Shown here piece by piece: positions 55,901 through 58,364 of a DNA stretch of 64,000 nucleotides (its first letter is position 1; every line of letters begins with the position of its first letter). The stretch comes from Sipunculus nudus (lineage: Eukaryota > Annelida > Sipuncula > Golfingiida > Sipunculidae): NCBI GenBank assembly GCA_026874595.1, contig CM049306.1:5718019-5782018 (forward strand), in the 5' to 3' direction. Under the pieces are notes generated by a model, which was given only the letters and a program-made list of their open reading frames with translations, did no database searches and was not told where the DNA came from. Position numbers and translations under genes: made by a program.

Positions 55901-58364
55901 GTGAAATTAAATATGAAAACTTATTTATGGATGTTTCATTATTTTTGTCCTCATACTTAAAGACATTCCTTGTGAGTGAGATAAAATATTTCTTTGATCT
56001 TTTCAAATTTTACATGTACAGAGATAAAGGTGAGAGGATGATGCCTATGTAAAATGGGGTAATCACCTCAACAAATAAAGCAGTCTTGACCCTAAATAGG
56101 TTATCTTTTTATTAAAATCACACCAAATATAAATATCTCAAGAATGGCTGGATGGGTTGGTCTAAAAATTAGGTTGACCTAAGATGTTGAATAATTTTGT
56201 CTTATACGGGGGACTGATGGTGCACTTCTAATCCTTTTCTTGTTTTTGTGCCTTTTAATACCCCAATCATTGACTCTTGACAATAGTGCAAGCAGTATTA
56301 TTCAAAAACTGATGGACAGATATTTTCAATTTTAACATCACTTTGTTTACGGATAGCTTTTCAATTAACAAACAAGCCCATGTATGCTTCAGAAAGGTGT
56401 AATAAGTGTTCATTAAAATGTACACAGAGCAAGCCAGAAATCACATCAATCCCATAGAAAAGGTTTGTGAATAGCTGTCTTTACATTTTAGGGGTAATCT
56501 CAATCACTCCATATATTTTTAATTCAAAGTATTCTATCCCATTATGACATAGGGCTATTTCTTTACAATAGAGCTATTCATTGGTATTAGGGGATGAATT
56601 TGTTCTGGATGTGATCTGGGAGGGGGTGTTGTGTACCTAGCACAGTTTCATGGGTTTCATGGAAATCTCTTGACTGCTTTTTGTTTGTATGAATTACAAG
56701 TTAGTTAACATAAGCATATCAAGCCATTACAGTGCTTACATTTTCCAAGGTAACAATCCATGATCAAATGTTCACTATACAGTTGTTAGAGCCCTGCCAG
56801 GAATAATGATGTCATTGTTGATATTCATATTGTACTTCCTCCTCCTCGTTGACGTATGTGTTGATACAGTTAAGAATGCTATGATGAGTCTGTGCTTGTT
56901 GCAGGGCAGGTTGAGCTGAATCTTGTGAATCTTGTTCTGGTCAATGTTGCATGACTATTCTTCACATGTACATTGTTTTTCATGCTTTTTTACTTTCTGT
57001 ATATCAAATATGAACAAAGTGTCCATTGAGACAGACTGACATATGCATGTTTCATTTTCAAACAATTAGTAAAATTAATATGACAAAAGACATCAGATTC
57101 CTCATGCACAGTCTTTATAAGATTTAACGCAATTCAGAATAATTTATCTGAACTATATTGTTTATGTGGAAATTTTCTGGTTACTAGTCAATATAGTCTG
57201 TCCCAGGACATGTGTCTACATGTTTTTTTTTTTAATAATTGTTTTTGAAATAGTTTTGATGAACAGCTTTCACCCATCAAGTATATATGCTTTTATTCCA
57301 TGAGTTTGTGCAAGATAATTCAAAGTAAAAGTTATTTATTGTGTGCCTCTCCTGAGTGGTTTATATCCATGATGTCAGATGTGTATAATGTTGCATTGAC
57401 TGGCTTCACTAGCTTTAATTGACTGGTTTATTTCTCATATTTTAAAAGAAATTTTTATCTCGTCCTACTTGAAAAAAATATCCAAATGCAAAAACATGCT
57501 GACCTGGGCAGTGGTACAGACTATATATTCCAAGACCAAGTAGAGAGGGTCCATCTGTTAGATGCCCAGGGAAATTGTTCTGTTGTTTTATTACAGTTTT
57601 GGTTCCCATTTTACATCATATTGGTTTTCTGCTCATTTCATCTTTTATTTTGTGTATATTAAACTATATGTACAGTTTCCATGAAACTTCATACCAGTGC
57701 TAATATTAATTAAAATATCTTGAGGGTACATCCTTTTTTAGACTGAAACAATATCCAACACAAATTATTAAACTGAGGCTGATTCATATAGAAAAAATTC
57801 CAGTGAATATGAAAGAATTAAATTTTAATCCATAAAATTCAGACAGTGAATATGAAAGAATTAAATTTTAACCCATAAAATTCAGATAAATTTAAATGAC
57901 AATGACTGATAATGTGGTTTGTAATATACTTGATAATTCTGTTCACACAACTGCATTTGGTTTAGAATATATGTATCATCATTTTGTATTATAAAGGAGT
58001 AACATTTCCTACAAGTATCCTATATGATATATACAGATAATGTAATTGTCCCCCTCGTCATCTACTTTTCTCCCACTGTGAGATCACATGACATGTCTAG
58101 CTTGTGGTCGACTAATGCTTCTTGTATCAGTGATGTTAACATGATGTGCTGGTTATTAATCCATGCAGCATTTGTTGCAGTACTGAGATGCAGCCGGGAC
58201 AGCTCTCACCCAGCGCTCTGGATCAGAAACTGACCGGACCAGTCAATGGAAATGAATGCTACTTCTGGCGAACGACAGGCTGTGACTTTGGTAAAAACTG
58301 TCGCTACAAACACCTTCCAGAACACAAGGGCATTGATAAAAAGCCGTGGCATAGGGTAAAATAA
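644..58364 (+). CDS. TPR-UBA-RRM-CCCH protein gene, TTC31-like (13 exons joined, 5' end outside window)
   Basis: Thirteen blocks with AG acceptors and GT donors join into one open frame of 449 codons, and every junction phase matches, which would be unlikely by chance. Numbering residues from the first visible exon: Lys-rich acidic region 1-72; TPR motifs about 86-185; UBA-like segment about 197-229 with MGF at 202-204; acidic linker 231-268; RRM about 277-350 with RNP2 LWVGNV at 279-284 and RNP1 KYCAFINF at 312-319; Ser/Ala linker 351-390; CCCH finger C417, C425, C431, H435. From memory, the TPR block (FGNRSYCYDRIGQYEKAL, then GYFRKGRAL) resembles TTC31; this has not been searched. TPR and UBA domains usually bind proteins or ubiquitin, while RRM and CCCH bind RNA, so a cytoplasmic or nuclear RNA-binding adaptor is inferred. 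The start codon is not in the window. If the last donor is not used, the frame ends at TAA 58362-58364. Confidence 0.82.
1326..1902 (+). mobile_element. Helentron-like non-autonomous element, short copy
   Basis: It begins AGCTCAGCTGACTGTAAGTC, an almost perfect hairpin with the following ATCTGAGCT. A GTCC-rich run follows (about 1372-1410). It ends in GCTGAGTGTC plus the palindrome TGACCCATGGGTCA and CTTG. TT flanks both ends (1324-1325 and 1903-1904). About 577 bp long, it carries roughly one and a half degenerate core units (GGGCACAAATC, TGGACCTGAAACTT). It lies in intron 1 in the sense orientation. Confidence 0.6.
1995..2025 (+). CDS. Exon 2: short Ser/Glu micro-exon
   Basis: The acceptor is TTGCAG at 1989-1994 and the donor is GTAGGT at 2026. 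With the two bases carried over it encodes K-SKDTSGSEEE and ends in phase 0, matching exon 3. At 31 nt it is a micro-exon. Its donor is also the first base of a 40-copy tandem array, so the sequence after it repeats GGAG-GTAGGTTCTACAG every 101 bp. The acidic Ser/Glu tail is compatible with the flanking disordered segments. Confidence 0.6.
2026..6063 (+). repeat. Minisatellite, 101-bp unit x 40, anchored on the exon-2 donor
   Basis: Units start with GTAGGTTCTACAGGGG and end ...GTTACATAAGGGAG. Unit starts fall at 2026, 2127, 2228 and so on to 5963. That is 39 intervals of 101 bp minus one 2-bp deletion near 3168, giving exactly 40 copies. Divergence between units is very low, mostly single bases (AAACAA/GAACAA; TTCACTG/TTCAGTG). 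Each unit repeats the last few exonic bases and the donor; units starting at 2430 and 3137 carry GG in place of the donor GT. A read-through from exon 2 meets TAA after 14 codons. Shared rare variants show 707-bp (7-unit) higher-order duplications. Confidence 0.97.
6064..6524. other. Intron remainder before exon 3
   Basis: This is unique-looking sequence between the array and exon 3. It has some short self-similarity (GCTGATTAGCATAATTAGG around 6256) but no exon or named repeat that I can support. Confidence 0.5.
6525..6650 (+). CDS. Exon 3: Lys-rich linker
   Basis: The acceptor is TTTTTCTTTCAG at 6513-6524 and the donor is GTGAGT at 6651. It is 126 nt, phase 0 to 0, 42 codons, starting DFDPNAAFFTKVVNKKKK. 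It is rich in Lys, Gly and Pro, so likely disordered, with a possible basic nuclear-localisation-like KKKK. The frame stays open into the donor, and the clear polypyrimidine tract supports it as a real exon. Confidence 0.75.
6651..7010. other. Intron sequence, no recognised content
   Basis: AT-rich intron between exon 3 and the repeat nest. No exon, RNA gene or repeat was recognised. Confidence 0.5.
9372..14954 (+). mobile_element. Second Helentron-like subfamily, two 5' termini and one 3' terminus, nested
   Basis: The 5' termini are at 9372 and 10409. Each has the AGCTCAGCTGACTATAAGTC hairpin and a GTCCGTCCGTC run. The core differs from the host element: TTTTGACACCGTTGGACC, GGCATACAGTTAGATGTC and GACTGCCTAATATCAAAACC recur about every 680 bp (9490, 10165, 10550, 11230). 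The 3' terminus is GCTGAGCGCCGTGACCCA, a palindrome and CTTG at 14954. It is broken by the TIR element at 12011-13999. The segment 14005-14930 is AT-rich and unassigned. It interrupts a core unit of the outer element, so it inserted later. Confidence 0.5.
12011..13999. mobile_element. DNA transposon-like element with CAGGGTTCGTAC termini
   Basis: It begins CAGGGTTCGTACGCACC and ends in the inverted GTACGAACCCTG. GCTAC occurs immediately before (12006-12010) and after (14000-14004), a candidate 5-bp target duplication. Inside each end are direct subterminal repeats of CTTGAAAAGTGCTTGAAA (about 12035-12125 and 13920-13972). The interior is more CpG-rich than its surroundings. A minus-strand 87-codon open frame at 13053-13316 is not recognisable as transposase. 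The superfamily is unassigned: CAGGG ends recall hAT, but hAT duplicates 8 bp. Confidence 0.65.
15315..15360 (+). CDS. Exon 4: helix leading into the first TPR
   Basis: The acceptor is TTTCTTTCCAG at 15304-15314 and the donor is GTGAGT at 15361. It encodes PEELESVVLRSRQLA and leaves one base (A), which with exon 5 makes Ile. Phase 0 in and phase 1 out fit both neighbours. A Helentron-like repeat inserted only 24 bp past the donor, leaving the splice site intact. A competing upstream acceptor (TGCATGTAG at about 15295-15303) would disturb the frame. Confidence 0.68.
15385..16196 (+). mobile_element. Helentron-like element, 0.8-kb copy next to exon 4
   Basis: The 5' hairpin AGCTCAGCTGACTGTAAGTC is at 15385, preceded by TTTT, and is followed by a GTCCGGCGTC/GTCCGTC run. 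About four degenerate units of around 110 bp follow (GGCACAAATTGTATCCATTA, GAAACCTGAAATT, GACCTATATTTTG). The 3' end is TTAGCTGAGCGTCATGGCC, a palindrome and CACTTG at 16196. Its core units are shorter than those at 7-9 kb but resemble those of the copy at 53875-54927. Confidence 0.6.
16197..16611. other. Intron sequence before exon 5
   Basis: AT-rich, no recognised repeat or exon. It ends in the acceptor CTAATATTTACAG. Confidence 0.5.
16612..16702 (+). CDS. Exon 5: TPR motif 1
   Basis: The acceptor is TTTACAG (16605-16611) and the donor is GTATAT at 16703. Translation, completed by one base from exon 4, starts IGGNEMAQLGHYSAAIDLF and ends DPRDFR. It shows the TPR pattern: small residues at the A-helix, G-H-Y at the turn, A-I-x-x-F in helix B, and the closing LDP. 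It ends in phase 2, and AG joins the G of exon 6 to give Arg. TPR helices form a groove for peptide partners. Confidence 0.85.
16703..17212. other. Intron 5, no recognised content
   Basis: AT-rich intron of about 510 bp with no repeat family I recognise. The acceptor is CTCTTTACAG. Confidence 0.6.
17213..17263 (+). CDS. Exon 6: start of TPR motif 2 (FGNRSYCYDRIGQYEK)
   Basis: The acceptor is GTCTCTTTACAG (17201-17212) and the donor is GTAAGT at 17264. The 51-nt exon encodes R-FFGNRSYCYDRIGQYE and ends in phase 2, AA joining G to give Lys. The F-x-N-R-S-x-C-Y-x-R-x-x-x-Y-x-x-A spacing is a standard TPR A-helix. The FGNRS variant is the part that most resembles TTC31. No stop is bridged. Confidence 0.88.
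17264..19449. repeat. Intron 6 with diverged tandem repeats
   Basis: Three low-grade repeat zones can be seen. About 17515-18110 holds two diverged copies of a roughly 300-bp unit (TTTGGGTTTGATAAATTTTGG versus TTGGGTTTGTTGATTTTGGG). About 18525-18606 holds a short repeat AGTGCAGCCAGGT..AGGTCA. About 18730-19165 holds three to four copies of a roughly 125-bp unit (CATGTCNATACATCTT and GTGGCGCCACCTACA). The last shares the GGTGGCGCCACC palindrome with the Helentron-like cores, so it may be a remnant of that family. No exon was seen. Confidence 0.45.
19450..19540 (+). CDS. Exon 7: end of TPR 2 and start of TPR 3
   Basis: The acceptor is TTTTATTGTCAG (19438-19449) and the donor is GTAAGG at 19541. 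With carried bases it reads K-ALRDAEKAVNLAPDWPKGY, then FRKGRALAGLK. This is helix B of TPR 2 (A-x-x-D-A-x-x-A-V-x-L-x-P-x-W) followed by helix A of TPR 3 (GYFRKGRAL). It is phase 2 in and phase 0 out. The W-x-K-G-Y-F-R-K-G-x-A-L signature is common in co-chaperone TPRs and in TTC31. Confidence 0.9.
20170..21464 (+). mobile_element. Helentron-like element, second subfamily, inserted in the 49-bp array
   Basis: The 5' end is GGCTCAGCTGACTATCAGTC at 20170, then (GTCCGTCCGTC)n. The segment 20170-20945 is nearly identical to 10409-11185, including TTTGGAGGCTCTTGTTGTAT near the right. Beyond that it diverges, has a C-run at about 21037-21054, and lacks the usual CAGCTGAGC/palindrome 3' end. The right boundary is set only by the return of the 49-bp array. 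Confidence 0.55.
21898..26813 (+). mobile_element. Large Helentron-like element with about 12 core units; head-to-tail partial dimer
   Basis: The 5' hairpin AGCTCAGCTGACTGAAAGTC is at 21898, after the T-run of the host array, with a GTCCGTC run. Core units of about 335 bp recur (ACTGGACCTAGAATCTTC near 22350, 22685, 23015, 23355, 23660, 23995, 24330 and 24670), many with GGTGGCGCCACC. A second complete 5' end lies at 25620, followed by its own GTCC run and shorter units. There is one 3' end, GTCAGCTGAGC, palindrome and CTTG, at 26813. The array resumes at once (TTAATAACACAG). Unit similarity is high in 23.3-24.6 kb, implying recent internal expansion. Confidence 0.65.
27056..27635. other. Intron 7 end, including an intronic copy of exon-8 sequence
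   Basis: Mostly unique AT-rich sequence. Positions 27601-27627 (TGCAAGTGCTGAAGCCAGAT...) match exon 8 at 27664-27690 with 23 of 27 identical, offset 63 bp. The true acceptor is TATTTTTAG at 27627-27635, with a poorer polypyrimidine tract than other exons. Confidence 0.7.
27636..27831 (+). CDS. Exon 8: TPR 3 helix B and UBA-like domain
   Basis: The acceptor is TTTTTAG and the donor is GTCAGT at 27832. It is 196 nt, phase 0 in and phase 1 out. It begins LYADAEQAFMQVLKLDRNC, completing TPR 3. It continues with LTEMGFTRQQAEAAIRQHNN and VQQALDSLLAG. The M-G-F loop, the A-x-x-A-I core, and N-N-V-x-x-A-L-x-x-L-L are the classic three-helix UBA pattern, usually binding ubiquitin. Codon use is more GC-rich than the surrounding intron. 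The donor GTCAGT is weaker than the consensus. Confidence 0.9.
27832..29151. other. Intron 8 with diverged repeats
   Basis: About 28100-28830 holds three to four diverged copies of a 150-250-bp unit marked by GATGGATTTT, TCTCACC and ACACATATTTAATG..TCAGAG (near 28220, 28370 and 28785). No exon was recognised. It ends in the acceptor GGCTTACTTTACAG. Confidence 0.45.
29152..29266 (+). CDS. Exon 9: acidic linker between UBA and RRM
   Basis: The acceptor is CTTACTTTACAG (29140-29151) and the donor is GTGAGT at 29267. With the base from exon 8 it starts VAENSLSGEVYVSEEDEPHQ and ends NDIKM plus GA. Phase 2 out joins the T of exon 10 to make Asp. It is rich in acidic residues and Pro, so probably flexible. 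The donor is close to consensus. The next usable acceptor is repeated 40 times in the following intron. Confidence 0.82.
29267..29788. other. Intron 9 before the 94-bp array
   Basis: AT-rich, no recognised features up to where the first partial array unit begins (TACCTGATACTGTTTGTTG, 29791). Confidence 0.55.
29789..33549 (+). repeat. Minisatellite, 94-bp unit x 40, carrying 3' splice site and RNP2-coding exon start
   Basis: Each unit has ATTCTGTTTTCAG, then 53 nt matching the start of exon 10 (TCCAACAAATCCTGAGGGTC to TTCTACCAG), then 41 nt of intron-like sequence. Acceptor-to-exon junctions fall at 29838, 29932 and so on to 33497. That is 39 intervals of 94 bp minus three 2-bp deletions (near 30593, 30967 and 32092) and one 1-bp deletion, giving exactly 40 copies. 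The last copy continues into the genuine exon. In eight units CCAGATACC is CCAGGTACC, creating a donor. Variant patterns reveal 4-unit and 12-unit higher-order duplications. Long open frames here are shadows of the repeat. Confidence 0.97.
33497..33586 (+). CDS. Exon 10: first half of the RRM (RNP2)
   Basis: The acceptor is TATTCTGTTTTCAG and the donor is GTGAGT at 33587. It is 90 nt, phase 2 in and 2 out. It encodes D-PTNPEGLTALWVGNVLPEV and then TDKRLTQMFSK. LWVGNV is RNP2 (strand 1), and the following residues form RRM helix 1. Its first 53 nt are duplicated in all 39 upstream array units, but only this copy continues to a strong donor. The copy choice is therefore fixed by the donor and by the open frame into exon 11. 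Confidence 0.92.
33587..34159. other. Intron 10, proximal part
   Basis: AT-rich and unique-looking. No exon was seen up to the start of the 58-bp repeats. Confidence 0.55.
34160..34492 (+). repeat. Degenerate 57-58-bp tandem repeat x 6 over the exon-11 acceptor
   Basis: Copies of TATTTTCAG followed by ATATGGTTCTGTTACCAG recur, with the splice-equivalent position at about 34167, 34243, 34300, 34357, 34415 and 34473 (the real exon). Spacings are 57, 57, 58 and 58, with one longer step at the outer end. The copy at 34357 has an intact CAG and the same 18 exonic bases. Others have decayed (TTCGG, TTCAT). This is the same arrangement as the 94-bp array, but older and shorter. Confidence 0.88.
34473..34575 (+). 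CDS. Exon 11: RRM centre with RNP1
   Basis: The acceptor is GTTTATTTTCAG (34461-34472) and the donor is GTTGGT at 34576. It is 103 nt, phase 2 in and 0 out. It reads K-YGSVTSVRCLPEKYCAFIN, then FKTKESAGKAMQGLQ. KYCAFINF is an RNP1 octamer (aromatic at positions 5 and 8; Tyr-Cys replaces the usual Gly-aromatic at positions 2-3). The helix-2 pattern ESAGKAM is standard for RRMs. The loss of the position-3 aromatic may lower RNA stacking, but a Tyr sits next to it. Confidence 0.92.
34576..35084. repeat. Intron 11 with (TC)n(TA)n microsatellite
   Basis: A run of TCTG/TCTC dinucleotides at about 34807-34877 passes into (TA)n at about 34878-34906. The rest of this 509-bp intron has no recognised content. 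It ends TGAATCTTTCAG. Confidence 0.8.
35085..35257 (+). CDS. Exon 12: end of the RRM and Ser/Ala-rich linker
   Basis: The acceptor is GAATCTTTCAG and the donor is GTCAGT at 35258. It is 173 nt, phase 0 in and 2 out. It begins GMECCGQRLLIKFPDNPICN, the last RRM loop and strand 4, then NVVIRKNPQPASVVSATP. It ends in a Ser-Ala run encoded by a perfect 6-bp repeat (GCTAGT x about 5, 35219-35243). The coding microsatellite may vary in length without breaking the frame. AG at the end joins T of the zinc-finger exon (Ser). Confidence 0.88.
35258..35893. other. Start of the 23-kb intron 12
   Basis: No exon or recognised repeat was seen between the exon-12 donor and the repeat element that starts at about 35894. 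Confidence 0.5.
35894..36462 (+). mobile_element. Dispersed element with terminal hairpin and 180-bp core x 3
   Basis: The left end holds GTGTCGGAACGACAC, a 6-bp stem with a 3-nt loop, then AATGCCCCCACC. Three core units follow at about 35969, 36149 and 36329 (period about 180) with CAAAAGTAGGTCAA, GGTCATTAT, AAATCAGGCCAGTATCTGCA and AAAAAAGTCC. The layout (hairpin then tandem core) parallels the Helentron-like family, but the sequence is different. The right end is not defined; 36463-37100 may belong to it. Confidence 0.55.
36463..37262. other. Moderate-GC unassigned block, possibly repeat-derived
   Basis: Two overlapping plus-strand open frames of 120 codons (36384-36746 and 36689-37051) lie here, in different frames. 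Neither shows a recognisable domain, and the first starts inside the 180-bp repeat core. I see no splice signals that join them to the host gene. A degraded mobile-element passenger is the simplest reading. Confidence 0.35.
37263..38650. mobile_element. TIR element, CCGTAAAATCTCCAC termini, TA target duplication
   Basis: The left end CCGTAAAATCTCCACTTAAA (37263) and the right end GTGGAGATTTTACGG (38636-38650) are inverted copies. TA flanks both sides (37261-37262 and 38651-38652). Subterminal motifs of the type GCGGTTTWAA occur at both ends (37285, 37343, 38533 and 38608). It is 1388 bp, locally CpG-rich, with no transposase frame. TA duplication fits the Tc1/mariner-type insertion rule; other TA-inserting families are possible. 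It is likely non-autonomous. Confidence 0.72.
38653..40589. other. Intron 12, AT-rich, no recognised content
   Basis: I see no exon with consistent phase, no RNA gene and no tandem structure here. Confidence 0.5.
40590..42050. repeat. Purine-rich tandem array, about 57-61-bp unit
   Basis: Units follow the pattern GAACCCAAAAAGAACTT, then AGGACAGTCCCTGACATGG, then AACATCCAAAGAAAGGAAAG. Two alternating subtypes give steps of about 112-116 and 170-184 bp between AAGACAGTYRTTGACATGG markers (40682, 40861, 40972, 41086, 41270, 41386, 41556 and 41669). There are roughly two dozen copies, degrading to the right. The plus strand is almost all purine in parts. Minus-strand open frames (up to 126 codons, Phe/Leu/Ser-rich) are repeat shadows. 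Confidence 0.85.
42051..43434. other. Intron 12, no recognised content
   Basis: AT-rich sequence without a recognisable exon, repeat family or RNA gene. Confidence 0.5.
43435..43644. mobile_element. MITE-like palindromic element, about 47-bp inverted repeats
   Basis: The left arm runs CAACTGCTTGCAAAGGCTGC then GTTTGCCATATATGG and CCACCAGGGTCAC. The right arm is its imperfect inverse (GTGCCCTGGTGACC, ATATAAAGCAAAGGC, AGCCTTTTCAAGCTGTTG). The total is 210 bp with an unpaired centre of about 115 bp. No target duplication is obvious. The pairing of the arms would also make a long hairpin if transcribed. Confidence 0.72.
43645..45580. other. Intron 12, includes a possible alternative terminal exon near 44253
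   Basis: Mostly AT-rich. There is a (TA)n tract at about 44872-44904. The only exon-like block is 44253-44295, listed separately at low confidence. Confidence 0.4.
44253..44295 (+). CDS. Possible alternative terminal exon, basic tail then stop
   Basis: The acceptor is TTGGATTTTAG (44242-44252). In the phase left by exon 12 it reads R-RQTAQPRRFRKVE and then TGA at 44293-44295. If the donor-like GTAGAG at 44287 were used, the phase (0) would not fit the zinc-finger exon, which needs phase 2. So it can only be a 3'-terminal alternative, giving a protein without the CCCH finger. The basic composition is suggestive, but the block is short enough to be chance. Confidence 0.22.
45581..45673 (+). 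ncRNA. Hairpin with 40-nt arms and 13-nt loop (candidate small-RNA precursor or MITE)
   Basis: The left arm is 45581-45620 and the right arm 45634-45673. Of 40 positions, 37 pair as Watson-Crick, 2 as G-U on the plus strand and 1 is a mismatch. The core of the left arm is TACACAGAAAAGTTGGTTCA, and of the right arm TGAACCTACTTTTCTGTGTA. The length and loop fit a metazoan pre-miRNA, and it lies sense in an intron. The near-perfect stem is longer than typical miRNAs, so a small inverted-repeat transposon is equally possible. Confidence 0.45.
45674..46337. other. Intron 12, no recognised content except a C-run
   Basis: A run of about 15 C lies at about 46325-46339, directly before the 90-bp array. 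Nothing else was recognised. Confidence 0.5.
46338..47080. repeat. Tandem array, about 90-bp unit alternating as about 180-bp dimers
   Basis: Units carry AGCTAGCAAAACAACCAGTG, TAACAGTATGTAACTGATGA and ATTGAAGAGAGGGGAAAA. Marker positions are about 46471, 46561, 46650, 46740, 46829, 46920 and 47010. Two subtypes alternate (CAACCAGTG / TAACCACAG; TTTTAAAAATTGGAG / AGATAAAAATTGAAG). There are about eight copies, the first being degraded. Confidence 0.88.
47081..47631. other. Intron 12, no recognised content
   Basis: AT-rich, no exon or named repeat recognised. Confidence 0.5.
47632..51105 (+). repeat. 38-39-bp tandem array, roughly 85-90 copies, TGACCT in each unit
   Basis: The unit is GGCACAGCAGTGACCTCTAT, then CATGATGGACACAGGTATA. 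Two subfamilies divide the array. The left (to about 49000) has CTAACCTTAGGGACACAGTATG or ...TTATGGACACAG. The right has CTATCATGATGGACACAGG interspersed with GAGTTATGAGCCCAG units. Because 39 is a multiple of three, the right half is open in several frames (13-residue repeats such as MMDTGIGTAVTSI). These are not considered genes. Nearly every unit contains AGGTCA on the minus strand. Confidence 0.95.
51106..51913. other. Intron 12, no recognised content
   Basis: No exon, RNA or repeat recognised before the TIR element at 51914. Confidence 0.5.
51914..53676. mobile_element. TIR element with AGGCCAGACTTTTTTAATT ends
   Basis: The left end AGGCCAGACTTTTTTAATTA followed by TTTGGTTTACGAAC (51914-51947) is mirrored by GTTTGTAAACCGAAAAATTA then AAAAAGTCTGGCCT at the right, ending 53676. 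It is about 1763 bp. The outer 16 bp are perfect, and the next 18 are imperfect. The interior is AT-rich and lacks a transposase frame. No clear target duplication was found, so the superfamily is unassigned. Inverted CCAAT and TATAAAA-like motifs lie near its right end (about 53430 and 53573). Confidence 0.68.
53875..54927 (+). mobile_element. Helentron-like element, 1.05-kb copy in intron 12
   Basis: The 5' end AGCTCAGCGGATTGTAAGTC (one change from the family hairpin) follows TTTT at 53871-53874. The GTCTGTTGTCC run is short. Five or six diverged units of about 115-130 bp (ACAAATTGTA, GAGCACCCAGACAGTCAG, GGTCACTGTGACC) follow. The 3' end is TCAGCTGAGCATCATGG, palindrome, CACTTG at 54927, then TT. 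It is closest in structure to the copy at 15385-16196. Confidence 0.6.
54928..58180. other. End of intron 12
   Basis: Mostly unique AT-rich sequence. A 43-bp direct duplication lies at 57801-57886 (CAGTGAATATGAAAGAATTA). The intron ends in GCATTTGTTGCAG. No exon of fitting phase was found. Confidence 0.5.
58181..58364 (+). CDS. Exon 13: CCCH zinc finger (coding end or further splice at 58356)
   Basis: The acceptor TTTGTTGCAG ends at 58180. In phase 2 from exon 12 it reads S-TEMQPGQLSPSALDQKLTG, then ECYFWRTTGCDFGKNCRYKH. The finger is C-x7-C-x5-C-x3-H, the spacing of RNA-binding CCCH domains of the muscleblind/tristetraprolin type. The downstream EHKGIDKKPWHR is a common tail of such fingers. 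Two ends are possible: GTAAAA at 58356 as a weak donor, or VK and TAA at 58362-58364. With no downstream exon found, I favour the stop slightly. Confidence 0.88.
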
